From assembly GCA_016839405.1 (NCBI GenBank), contig JAEOUJ010000170.1, forward strand, positions 1-12,605: a stretch of 12,605 nt of DNA, given 5' to 3'. Positions 5,032-12,165 of this stretch are shown piece by piece; position 1 is the stretch's first letter, and every line of letters begins with the position of its first letter. Source of the DNA: Candidatus Gerdarchaeota archaeon. GTDB lineage: Archaea > Asgardarchaeota > Heimdallarchaeia > JABLTI01. A program made the translations under genes and the position numbers. The notes beneath the pieces were generated by a model, which saw nothing but the letters and a program-made list of their open reading frames with translations, searched no databases and was not told the DNA's origin.

Positions 5032-5751
5032 ATGACAGAAGAATTGTTTTTACTTGATAGCTATTTAAAAGAATTCGATGGTGAAATCATTGATATTAAA
5101 AATGAAGGTCTGCACATTTATTTAGATAAAACAGCTTTCTTTCCCGGTGGTGGTGGGCAACCTAATGATGAAGGTGAGATTATAATTAATAATGAAAAAT
5201 ATAAAGTTGAAAAAGTTGCTCGGGATAAAGAAAGAAATATCTATCATCAATTAGAAAAACCCTATCAAGGATATATAGGTGAAGCAATAAAAGGAGTAAT
5301 TGATTGGGAAAGAAGATACAACATAATGAGATATCATACTGCATTACATATATTATGCGGTTTGATTTGGAAGGAATTTGGTGCAAGTGTAACAGGTGGA
5401 AATATGTCTATAGATAAAGCACGAATGGATTTTAATTTAGAAGATTTTTCTAAGGAGCGAGTTGAATATATTGAAAAACGAGTAGCGGAAGAGGTTCAAG
5501 CTGCTCGAGAAGTGAAAATTACTATCCTTTCAAGAGAAGAAGCTTTTCAAATACCTGATCTTATAAGGACAAAGATAAATTTACTGCCACCTAATATCAA
5601 AGAAGTTAGAACAGTTGAAATTGTTGGCTTGGATTTACAAGCTGATGGAGGAACACACGTTAAAAATACAAATGAAGTAGGTAATGTGAAAATAATAGAA
5701 ACCATCAATAAAGGTAAAGAGAATAAAAGAATTGTAATAAAACTTGACTAA
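5032..5751 (+). CDS. alaX: Alanyl-tRNA editing protein AlaX (AlaX-M type)
   Basis: A stand-alone version of the editing domain of alanyl-tRNA synthetase. It hydrolyses mischarged tRNA-Ala (Ser- and, in some members, Gly-tRNA-Ala) in the cytosol. The N-terminal glycine-rich barrel ends in Phe-Pro-Gly-Gly-Gly-Gly-Gln-Pro at 37-44. The editing core has the zinc motif His102-x3-His106, and the second half is Asp205-Gly-Gly-Thr-His209-Val, followed by Lys-Asn-Thr-x-Glu-Val-Gly. The position usually held by cysteine in Cys-Gly-Gly-Thr-His of AlaRS is Asp here, which I believe also occurs in AlaX proteins. At 239 residues it matches the medium-size AlaX-M class, which lacks the C-terminal oligomerisation region of AlaRS. 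The ATG start fits the family N-terminus. It is monocistronic by position, with a promoter close to the start and convergent with the MFS gene. Confidence 0.93.
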   Translation: MTEELFLLDSYLKEFDGEIIDIKNEGLHIYLDKTAFFPGGGGQPNDEGEIIINNEKYKVEKVARDKERNIYHQLEKPYQGYIGEAIKGVIDWERRYNIMRYHTALHILCGLIWKEFGASVTGGNMSIDKARMDFNLEDFSKERVEYIEKRVAEEVQAAREVKITILSREEAFQIPDLIRTKINLLPPNIKEVRTVEIVGLDLQADGGTHVKNTNEVGNVKIIETINKGKENKRIVIKLD

Positions 5752-5788
5752 TAAAAGAAATTTAGATTAGAGGAAAAATAACTGAATT

Positions 5789-7279
5789 TTATTCAATTAC
5801 AGGTTCTGGGTCGATTATTTTATAAGAATCATCAATATCAGCTATTTTTTTTGTAGCGTCTTGTTTTTGGTTTGCTATATTATTTGGGTCTGTATAATCA
5901 TCTCCAGAAATCCCCGATTTATTTGAGTAAATAACTCCCCAGATCATCATTATAGTTAATATTCCAGCACTAAAAAAGATGATATACATTGGTTTTGTGT
6001 ATTCAGCTACTATTGAAACAATGCCCATTCCAATAATTCTTGCAATTCCTTGGAATAATTGTTGTGTTCCAAATACCCTACCTTGCTTTTCATATGGTAT
6101 TTGTTCTTGAATTAGTGTTGGAGCTGTAATATTTATCATAACTAATGCTATACCAAAAATAAATAGTATAACTCCCATAGCATAAGCATTTCTAACAAAA
6201 CCAAAGAACCACAGAAACAATGTTGCCATTAATAAAGCAATATTCAACATTACTACTTTCCGTTTTATGCGACCTACTCGCATCAATATTAATGAAGTTA
6301 TTATACCTGATATGCCCATAATTGATTGCAATAATCCATACCATGTTTCATCTAATCCCATTTCTCTTTGCAATACTACTATGAATAATACATTAAAAGC
6401 TGCAAATGAAAAAATTGTTGCAGCAAAGGCTATCAACATGTACGAAATTTTCGGTGTTTTTCTAATTGTTTTATAACCAATTTTCAAATCATCATAGACA
6501 CCTTTAACCTGAGCTCGAAAAGTCTCTTCTTTTATTCTTTCTAAACCAGGTGGCTTCTTACCAATAATTAAAATAAAAATAATCATTGTCGAAGAGAAAG
6601 CAAAAGTAGATGCATCAAAGATAAAACTTCCAAGATAGCTTCTACCAGCTATTACTCCTGCTAAAACATAACCAATAATTGTAGCAACTTGAAATACTGT
6701 TGAGCCCATGGAATTAGCAATAAGTAAATTCTTCCTTTTAACTATTAAACGTGTATAAGCACTCCTTGATGGGAAAAATACTGAAGAAGCTGTTGAATTA
6801 AGAAATGTTAAAAGAAACATTGGCCAAATAATATGTATTGGATTTGTATTAATTTCAATAACAGTTTTACCAGTTTCTGTTAAAATTGGAATATAATCAA
6901 CTATCAATAATCTGTTTAGAAAAAGGTAAATTATAATATATCCAACTGAGGCTGTAAAACTTATTAAATTAGATAACAGCATAATTTTCCTTTGGTCAAA
7001 TCTATCAACAAAAACACCGGCAAAAGGAGTGAATAAAACAAAAGGAAGAAAGAAAACAATTGATAGAATACCCATTATACCAGGGCTGCCTGTTAATTTG
7101 AATAATAAAAATTGTAAAGCTAACCAAGAAACAGCAGCACCAACATTTTGAGTAAATTGAGCCAAAATAAGAACAATAAATGTTTTATTTCGTAGTACTT
7201 CAATTGTAGAGGGTACCTCTTGTGTAGTATCATTGACAATTGTACTTGAAACTGAACTAACATGATGTGTGTCTGTCAA
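5789..7279 (-). CDS. Major facilitator superfamily transporter, MFS_3/efflux type
   Basis: A polytopic inner-membrane secondary transporter, with about 12 hydrophobic segments starting near residue 33. The loop 2-3 signature is clear as Gly-Val-Phe-Val-Asp-Arg-Phe-Asp-Gln-Arg-Lys at 88-98. The region Phe-Phe-Pro-Ser-Arg-Ser-Ala-Tyr (168-175) with Leu-Ile-Ala-Asn-Ser (186-190) is typical of the MFS_3 group, which includes macrolide and siderophore exporters. The loop around 122-150 is longer than usual and polar. Soluble tails of about 30 residues at the N-terminus and 45 acidic residues at the C-terminus flank the core. The start is TTG at 7279 with GGAG eight bases upstream; the next in-frame Met is at residue 69, inside the membrane core. 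It follows the geranylgeranyl reductase gene by 91 bp on the same strand and may share its transcript. The substrate is unknown; drug, lipid or metabolite efflux are all possible. Confidence 0.9.
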   Translation of the reverse strand: MTDTHHVSSVSSTIVNDTTQEVPSTIEVLRNKTFIVLILAQFTQNVGAAVSWLALQFLLFKLTGSPGIMGILSIVFFLPFVLFTPFAGVFVDRFDQRKIMLLSNLISFTASVGYIIIYLFLNRLLIVDYIPILTETGKTVIEINTNPIHIIWPMFLLTFLNSTASSVFFPSRSAYTRLIVKRKNLLIANSMGSTVFQVATIIGYVLAGVIAGRSYLGSFIFDASTFAFSSTMIIFILIIGKKPPGLERIKEETFRAQVKGVYDDLKIGYKTIRKTPKISYMLIAFAATIFSFAAFNVLFIVVLQREMGLDETWYGLLQSIMGISGIITSLILMRVGRIKRKVVMLNIALLMATLFLWFFGFVRNAYAMGVILFIFGIALVMINITAPTLIQEQIPYEKQGRVFGTQQLFQGIARIIGMGIVSIVAEYTKPMYIIFFSAGILTIMMIWGVIYSNKSGISGDDYTDPNNIANQKQDATKKIADIDDSYKIIDPEPVIE

Positions 7280-7370
7280 TGATAATACTCCAACGATTCG
7301 ATAATTTAAGACATTCTTTTTGTTAAAAAATGTTTCAATAGTTTCAAATTGTTAAACATTCAATGGATTT

Positions 7371-8723
7371 TTAATTCATAACAATTTTCGCTTGATGATC
7401 CTCATAAATTTGTTTATATTCTTTTGCCCATGAATCTATTTCACTGCTATTTTTTGGATATTTCTTTGTAATTGCTGATATTTTTTCAATTGCTTCAGGC
7501 AACAAATTGAATCGTGGATTTGGTAATTCTTGCCATATTTCACTTAATTTTTTAGACAATTTAAGTAGTGAATCATATTCCCTTGCATAGAAGATTTTAC
7601 CTAATGGTAAATATTCATTGGTTATTGCATGAGTTAATTCATCATCAGGCATATTTTGTAAAGATAATCGATAAATATCCAATATTGAATATCTTAATCC
7701 ATATCTTTCCATTAATTGTATATTATATGACCACATATCTTGTTGATTTAAAGTTTCATTAGGAACTAATTCAGCTGCAAATTTTCCTGCCAAATATCCA
7801 GAAGTAAGAGAAGGACTTAAGCCTCCTCCATGAAGAGGATTTACTATTAATCCAGCATCACCAGTTAAAATGATATTATCAGCTACATGATTAGGTATTG
7901 GTTGTTTTGTTGGCACAAATCCACCTCCACCATCTATTATAGTTCTTTTAGAAAACCTTGAAGCAATATGTTTTTGGAAAACATTTTTTGGGGCAATTGT
8001 TTTAATCCAATATTTCGGTACACCATTACCAATATTCCATTGATTTCCTCCTCTATGAAAGAACCAAATATACCCCCCTCTTGTCTTTTCATAACTAAAC
8101 TCAAAAATTGCACTATCTTCATATTTTTCTTGTGGACTTTCAATTTCACAAATCTCTCGATAACAGTAATATTGTTCCTTATCAGTTGCTGATGAATATT
8201 CCTTGAAAAACCTTAAATCTTCTCGAATCTTGGAATTAAAACCAGAAGCATCAATAAGTAATGGAGCTTTTATTGAAATTGTTTTGTTATTTTCATTAAG
8301 TAAATAAATATGCATTTCACCATTTTTTCTTATAATATCTTTAAATAATGTATTATCATATAATTTAACGCTATCAAATGAAATCGCTGTATTTAATAGT
8401 GTTTGACCAAATTTATGTCTATCAATAATTGCTAATTGTCCATCAACAGATAATTTATTTTCAATAGAAGGATCAGGAGCTATAATATAGGCATCTTTTA
8501 TATTGTTTAAAACAACATTATTCTCTTTAATTGGAAATCCCTTATCTTGAAGATACTCAAGATGTTTAGTTCCAATACCATCACCGCAAATTTTTCTACC
8601 AATGAATTCCTTTTCCTTTCGATCTATTAATGCAATTTTCTCCAATCCATTTGTTGCTGCACTATAAGTAGCTAAACAACCTGCTGATCCTGCCCCGATA
8701 ATTATTACATCAAAGTTTTCCAT
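7371..8723 (-). CDS. Geranylgeranyl reductase-family FAD protein
   Basis: The family reduces double bonds of geranylgeranyl chains; in archaea it saturates the isoprenoid chains of membrane lipids and quinones. Numbering from the ATG, the FAD dinucleotide motif Gly-x-Gly-x-x-Gly is at 10-15. The family-typical Lys-Ile-Cys-Gly-Asp-Gly is at 44-49, and Asp-Ala-Ser-Gly at 158-161. The second FAD motif Thr-Gly-Asp-Ala-Gly is at 287-291, with Pro-Leu-His-Gly-Gly-Gly just after. At 450 residues it is somewhat longer than common members, with a helical C-terminal extension. I start at the ATG at 8723 (GGTAG seven bases upstream) rather than the GTG five codons earlier, which has no ribosome binding site. 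It is divergent from a flavodoxin and upstream of an MFS gene. It could instead act on quinones or chlorophyll-like prenyl groups, or be a related FAD oxidoreductase. Confidence 0.85.
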   Translation of the reverse strand: MENFDVIIIGAGSAGCLATYSAATNGLEKIALIDRKEKEFIGRKICGDGIGTKHLEYLQDKGFPIKENNVVLNNIKDAYIIAPDPSIENKLSVDGQLAIIDRHKFGQTLLNTAISFDSVKLYDNTLFKDIIRKNGEMHIYLLNENNKTISIKAPLLIDASGFNSKIREDLRFFKEYSSATDKEQYYCYREICEIESPQEKYEDSAIFEFSYEKTRGGYIWFFHRGGNQWNIGNGVPKYWIKTIAPKNVFQKHIASRFSKRTIIDGGGGFVPTKQPIPNHVADNIILTGDAGLIVNPLHGGGLSPSLTSGYLAGKFAAELVPNETLNQQDMWSYNIQLMERYGLRYSILDIYRLSLQNMPDDELTHAITNEYLPLGKIFYAREYDSLLKLSKKLSEIWQELPNPRFNLLPEAIEKISAITKKYPKNSSEIDSWAKEYKQIYEDHQAKIVMN

Positions 8724-8750
8724 AAGAATTCTACCCACTGAATAGATTTA

Positions 8751-8783
8751 TTCCATTATTCTTCCATAAAAAATCTTTTCCAT
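8751..8783. repeat. Three TTCCAT repeats upstream of the reductase gene
   Basis: TTCCAT occurs at 8751-8756, 8762-8767 and 8778-8783, within the 5' flank of the minus-strand reductase. The spacings are 11 and 16 bases. They might be regulator half-sites, but they are short. Confidence 0.2.
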
Positions 8784-8851
8784 AATTTATTATTAATAAT
8801 TAATTTTTGATAATCATTAATCTTAAATTTATGAAGAATAACAATAAAATG

Positions 8852-8861
8852 TGATATAAAG
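8852..8861 (+). promoter_or_regulatory. TATA-like box for the flavodoxin gene
   Basis: TGATATAAAG lies 25-34 bases before the TTG at 8886, so the transcript start would be only a few bases before the gene, near the GTGAGG ribosome binding site at 8876-8881. It fits the archaeal TATA position. Confidence 0.4.
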
Positions 8862-8885
8862 TATTGTTTACATGAGTGAGGAAAT

Positions 8886-9410
8886 TTGAAATCACTAGTT
8901 GTTTACTATTCATTCGAAGGAGATACCAAATTCATTGGTGAAGCTATCGCTAAAGAACTTGGCTCAGATATATTAGAATTGAGTTTAGAAAAAGAAGTAA
9001 AAAATAAAGATTATATGAAAAAATACTTGGGAGAAAAACAAGTTTTAATGAAAACGACTCCTTTACTCAAACCTTTTGATAAGAATCCTGCTGACTATGA
9101 TCTTTTAATTATAGGAACACCAATCTGGTCAGGAACTTATGCTCCAGCTTTAAGATCTTTTTTTGAATCAACAACAATTAAAGAAAAACAGATCGCTTTA
9201 TTTTACTGCTTTACTGTAAAACGCGGTCGTATCTTTAGACATATGAAAAAAGCATTGAAAGGAAATAAAATCATTGAAACTATAGGATTTAAAGATCCTT
9301 TGAAAGAAAATACTAATCTGGCTTTGAAAAGAGTAAAGAATTGGGTTCAGAAAATTACTTCCTGTATGGAAGAAGTTTGCCCTACAATAGAAGAAGATTC
9401 TGATAACTAA
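8886..9410 (+). CDS. Flavodoxin-family protein, 174 aa
   Basis: A small cytosolic FMN protein for low-potential electron transfer or quinone/flavin reduction. The N-terminal strand Ser-Leu-Val-Val-Tyr-Tyr-Ser leads into the phosphate loop Phe-Glu-Gly-Asp-Thr-Lys (about 10-15), the equivalent of the usual S/T-x-T-G-x-T loop. Asp-Leu-Leu-Ile-Ile-Gly-Thr-Pro-Ile-Trp (72-81) with Gly-Thr-Tyr-Ala-Pro-Ala is the second FMN loop, in which Trp81 would stack on the flavin. Length and layout match the flavodoxin fold through the fifth strand and last helix. The TTG start gives the expected N-terminus; GTGAGG lies four bases before it, which is a short spacer. The short ATG ORF at 8872 ends within five codons. 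The gene is divergent from the reductase, so a shared role is possible. Its stop overlaps the convergent membrane-protein gene by four bases. Confidence 0.88.
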   Translation: MKSLVVYYSFEGDTKFIGEAIAKELGSDILELSLEKEVKNKDYMKKYLGEKQVLMKTTPLLKPFDKNPADYDLLIIGTPIWSGTYAPALRSFFESTTIKEKQIALFYCFTVKRGRIFRHMKKALKGNKIIETIGFKDPLKENTNLALKRVKNWVQKITSCMEEVCPTIEEDSDN

Positions 9411-10474
9411 TGATTTTCATCTAGAATTTCATCTGCTTTTGCTTCCATTTCAACTAATAATCCTAGGTATTTATCTTCCATTTTATCTTCAGATTCTTCT
9501 ATATCAACAAAGAAATTAATTTTATCAACAATTGTTTTAGGCGTCATATCAACCAATTTTTTCGGAATTATTTTAATAATACGTTTTTTATTTTGTTTCA
9601 ATGTATTTTCATAAATGTAACCTATTGCTAGAAAATGTGATGGCAGTAAAATTAAAATTATAAACCAGAAAGCGATAAAAACTTCTATCTGGAAATTAGT
9701 CGTAAATATTTCAATAAAAAATACTATAAAAGTTGTTATTGCTAGAGTTATAGCAGATCCAGTATAGAAATTTTCAAAAAAAGTTGATGCTCCAACAATT
9801 TTTGGAATTTCTCTTTCACCTTCTTTTCGTTTTCTTATTGCAATAATTCCCGCATCATTAAGTAACCATAAAGGGGAAATTAAGAAAATAATTAATGGGA
9901 TACAAATATACCCAAAGAGAAAATAAATTAATGTTAGCTCAGAAATACCAATATCTCCAAGATTAGATCTTGGTAAAAAGAGTTTTTCAACTGTCCAATA
10001 TCCAATAACAAAACAAAAAAGATAAGGAGATAATCCTCTATTCAAAATTTCTTTGAAAGTAAAGATATATTCATCTGTTTCTACTTTACTATAATTATAT
10101 CTATTGATTTTAATCAATTTATGAACATATATGTAAAGTGTTGCTATTAATGGATATAATGGATATAACACAAAAAATGCTACAAAGGATAATGACCATA
10201 ATAGAAGTAATTCCAAAATAATATTACCTGGTAAAAGTTTGAGTATACCTTGTTTACTTTGATTTAAAAGAGGTGTGAAATGTAAACCAATTCCTATTGC
10301 TAAATTAGCAATTAATGAAATAGCAATGAAAATTAATAGCAAATAGAGTATTTGCTTTTTTCTCGCTAATTTTTGGAATTTTTCTTTTAATTTCTCCTTT
10401 TTCCTATCTTTTTCTAATAAATTATCGTCTAAATTAGTTTTGATATCATTTAATGTGTTATTCTTATCTGACAT
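9407..10474 (-). CDS. Six-helix membrane protein of unknown function
   Basis: I do not recognise the family. The N-terminal 40 residues are charged and helix-forming, rich in Lys and Glu. About six hydrophobic segments follow at roughly 42-64, 86-116 (long, may be one or two passes), 148-165, 178-205, 238-258 and 263-288. A cytosolic C-terminal domain of about 65 residues includes a Lys/Arg-rich patch (294-306) and an acidic end. A conserved-looking stretch of charged residues between segments 4 and 5, Arg-Lys-Arg-Lys at 214-217, probably faces the cytosol. No transporter or enzyme motif is visible. The ATG at 10474 is unusual because the GGGAGAT site is 16 bases away and fits better with a short ORF starting ten bases earlier. 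It is transcribed away from top6B. Confidence 0.75.
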   Translation of the reverse strand: MSDKNNTLNDIKTNLDDNLLEKDRKKEKLKEKFQKLARKKQILYLLLIFIAISLIANLAIGIGLHFTPLLNQSKQGILKLLPGNIILELLLLWSLSFVAFFVLYPLYPLIATLYIYVHKLIKINRYNYSKVETDEYIFTFKEILNRGLSPYLFCFVIGYWTVEKLFLPRSNLGDIGISELTLIYFLFGYICIPLIIFLISPLWLLNDAGIIAIRKRKEGEREIPKIVGASTFFENFYTGSAITLAITTFIVFFIEIFTTNFQIEVFIAFWFIILILLPSHFLAIGYIYENTLKQNKKRIIKIIPKKLVDMTPKTIVDKINFFVDIEESEDKMEDKYLGLLVEMEAKADEILDENH

Positions 10475-10484
10475 AATAAATCAT
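10464..10484 (-). CDS. Six-codon upstream ORF overlapping the membrane-protein start
   Basis: ATG at 10484 opens Met-Ile-Tyr-Tyr-Val-Arg and stops with TAA at 10464, overlapping the first codons of the membrane-protein gene. It has GGGAGAT with a six-base spacer, far better placed for this ATG than for the main one. It may act as a translational coupler or attenuator. It may equally be an accident of AT-rich sequence with the ribosome using the main ATG. Confidence 0.35.
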   Translation of the reverse strand: MIYYVR

Positions 10485-10513
10485 TATATTTATCTCCCTA
10501 AGTTTTTTAAATT

Positions 10514-10526
10514 CTATTTTATAACT
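10514..10526 (-). promoter_or_regulatory. TATA-like box for the membrane-protein gene
   Basis: On the minus strand the sequence reads AGTTATAAAATAG, 40-52 bases before the ATG at 10474. Transcription would start near 10495, at the GGGAGAT motif, giving a leader of about 20 bases. Assigned by eye. Confidence 0.4.
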
Positions 10527-10580
10527 ATCCAGTATTAATTATTAATTACTAATTTAAAGAAAGTCTATTAATTGATTACA

Positions 10581-10593
10581 AAAAATTATAATG
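10581..10593 (+). promoter_or_regulatory. TATA-like box for the top6B-top6A operon
   Basis: AAAAATTATAATG lies about 50-62 bases before the TTG at 10643. Transcription about 25 bases downstream would leave a leader of roughly 30 bases that contains the GAGTGAT ribosome binding site. The 168-bp divergent region shows no gene. Confidence 0.3.
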
Positions 10594-10642
10594 TGATAAT
10601 GGAAATTAGAAATTAGAGCGCAAATAATTAGAGTGATAACCA

Positions 10643-12154
10643 TTGAGCAAGGTAGAATTTAAGCAACTTTCACCAGCTGATTTCTTTTACAGAAATCGAG
10701 AGTTAGCTGGGTTTGATACTCCTGCAAAAAGTCTCTATACAGCTTTTAGAGAGATTGTTGAGAATTCATTTGATGGTGCAGAAATCGGAGGTATAAATCC
10801 TGATATATTTGTATCAATAAAAGAACGTTCTGAGGATGTATATACGATTTTTATTTCCGATAATGGTATTGGTATTCCAGGAAATAAAGTACCAAATGCA
10901 TTAGCTAAATTGTTGTTTGGTGGAAAATATGTGGAACGTCAATCAAGAGGGCACTTTGGTTTAGGAGCATCAATGACAGTTTTATATTCGCAAATAACAA
11001 CTAATCTTCCGACTAGAGTTCTAAGTTGTACAAAAGGAAGTAAGAATATAGATGAATATCATTTAATGATAGATATTCAAAGAAATGAACCAATTATAAG
11101 ATTTCATAAGCAATGGCCAAATGACAAAAATTGGCATGGAGTTGCTGTAGAAGTTAATATAGAAGGCGATTATAGAAGAGCTCATTCAAAAATATTAGAA
11201 TATATTCAATCAACAGCTTTAGTTGCTCCATACGCTAATATAACATTTATTGATGCTTATGGTATATTGTATAAATTTAATAAAACAATTAATGAAGTAC
11301 CAAAACTCGGTGAAGCTGTTTTACCTCATCCAAGAGGAATTGATACAGAAAAAATGTTAAGATTGATAAGAGTTGCTAGACAAAAATCTATGAGGAAATT
11401 TCTTCAAAGTAATTTCCAAAGAGTAGGAGAAAAAACTGCTCAAAGCTTTTTAAAATCTGTTCAAGTTAATCCTGATAAAGATCCTAATAAATTGTCACAT
11501 GATGAAATAGTAAGAATTGTTCAAGGAATGAATAATTACGAAGAATTTCTATCACCAGAAACGAAGTGTCTTTCACCAATAGGAGAAGAAGTTCTAACAG
11601 CAGGAATAATTAAAGAACTTGAACCTGATTTTGTAACAGCAATAACTAGAAAACCACAAGCATTTTCAGGTCACCCTTTTGTAGTTGAAGTGGCAATGGC
11701 TTATGGTGGTTCCATTATTGAAACATCTTCTGAACCATCTCTATTTCGTTTTGCTAATCGGATACCATTATTGTATGATCAATATGCTGATGTTTCAGCT
11801 AAAGTTATTAGATCTTTCAATTGGCGTATGTATAAAGTACCTGACAATTCAAAACTAGCAATTATAACACATATTGCATCAACAAAAGTTCCTTACAGAA
11901 CAGCTGGTAAAGAATCTATTTCTGATCGAACTGAATTAGAAAGAGAAGTAAGATTAGCTATGCAGGTTTGTGCTAGGAAATTGCGTGTTTATCTATCAAG
12001 AGTTGAACGTGAGCAAAGAACTGCTAAAAGAACTAGTATATTTGAAAAATATTTGCCATATATAGCTAAATTTGCCACAAAATTAAGTGGTTCAAAAAAT
12101 GTTCCTCCTACAGATTTTATTTCAAAAGGAGCAAAAAAAGAGAATGATGATTAA
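10643..12154 (+). CDS. top6B: DNA topoisomerase VI subunit B
   Basis: The ATPase half of the type IIB topoisomerase, which relaxes and decatenates DNA by passing one duplex through a double-strand break made by subunit A. The GHKL ATP-binding fold is clear: Glu37-x3-Asn41 with Asp44 (N box), Asp73-Asn-Gly-Ile-Gly (DNG motif, 73-77) and Gly-His-Phe-Gly-Leu-Gly (103-108, ATP lid). A helix-two-turn-helix region follows (about 230-305), then the transducer with Asn-Arg-Ile-Pro-Leu-Leu-Tyr-Asp (372-379). Lys423 in Ala-Gly-Lys-Glu-Ser is the expected gamma-phosphate contact. At 503 residues it is complete and slightly shorter than typical. The start is TTG with GAGTGAT five bases upstream; upstream in-frame sequence adds nothing conserved. 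top6A begins 11 bp after the stop, an operon arrangement common in archaea. Confidence 0.96.
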   Translation: MSKVEFKQLSPADFFYRNRELAGFDTPAKSLYTAFREIVENSFDGAEIGGINPDIFVSIKERSEDVYTIFISDNGIGIPGNKVPNALAKLLFGGKYVERQSRGHFGLGASMTVLYSQITTNLPTRVLSCTKGSKNIDEYHLMIDIQRNEPIIRFHKQWPNDKNWHGVAVEVNIEGDYRRAHSKILEYIQSTALVAPYANITFIDAYGILYKFNKTINEVPKLGEAVLPHPRGIDTEKMLRLIRVARQKSMRKFLQSNFQRVGEKTAQSFLKSVQVNPDKDPNKLSHDEIVRIVQGMNNYEEFLSPETKCLSPIGEEVLTAGIIKELEPDFVTAITRKPQAFSGHPFVVEVAMAYGGSIIETSSEPSLFRFANRIPLLYDQYADVSAKVIRSFNWRMYKVPDNSKLAIITHIASTKVPYRTAGKESISDRTELEREVRLAMQVCARKLRVYLSRVEREQRTAKRTSIFEKYLPYIAKFATKLSGSKNVPPTDFISKGAKKENDD

Positions 12155-12160
12155 AGGTGG
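12155..12160 (+). promoter_or_regulatory. Ribosome binding site that fixes the top6A GTG start
   Basis: AGGTGG lies five bases before GTG at 12166. An ATG two bases earlier (12164) is out of frame and stops after a few codons, so GTG is the start. The site follows directly on the top6B stop, which suits coupled translation. Confidence 0.75.
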
Positions 12161-12165
12161 ATAAT

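Noticed and set aside
5186..5386. Open frame of 66 codons on the minus strand
   Set aside because: It lies wholly inside alaX, whose frame carries conserved motifs; the translation is leucine/tyrosine-rich shadow sequence.
6267..6476. Open frame of 69 codons on the plus strand
   Set aside because: It lies antisense within the MFS gene and has no ribosome binding site or family features.
7331..7348. Direct repeat GTTTCAA/GTTTCAA between the reductase and MFS genes
   Set aside because: Two copies of seven bases only; no array, so not a CRISPR or a convincing operator.
7568..7762. Open frame of 64 codons on the plus strand
   Set aside because: Antisense to the reductase gene, with histidine/isoleucine-rich shadow sequence.
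7937..8192. Two open frames of about 70 codons, one per strand
   Set aside because: Both lie inside the reductase gene in other frames and overlap each other; they lack any coding support.
8724..8738. GTG start five codons upstream for the reductase
   Set aside because: No ribosome binding site precedes it, while the ATG at 8723 has GGTAG at seven bases and gives the usual short N-terminus before the FAD motif.
8789..8800. 12-bp perfect palindrome ATTATTAATAAT
   Set aside because: Composed only of A and T in an AT-rich gap, so it is expected by chance.
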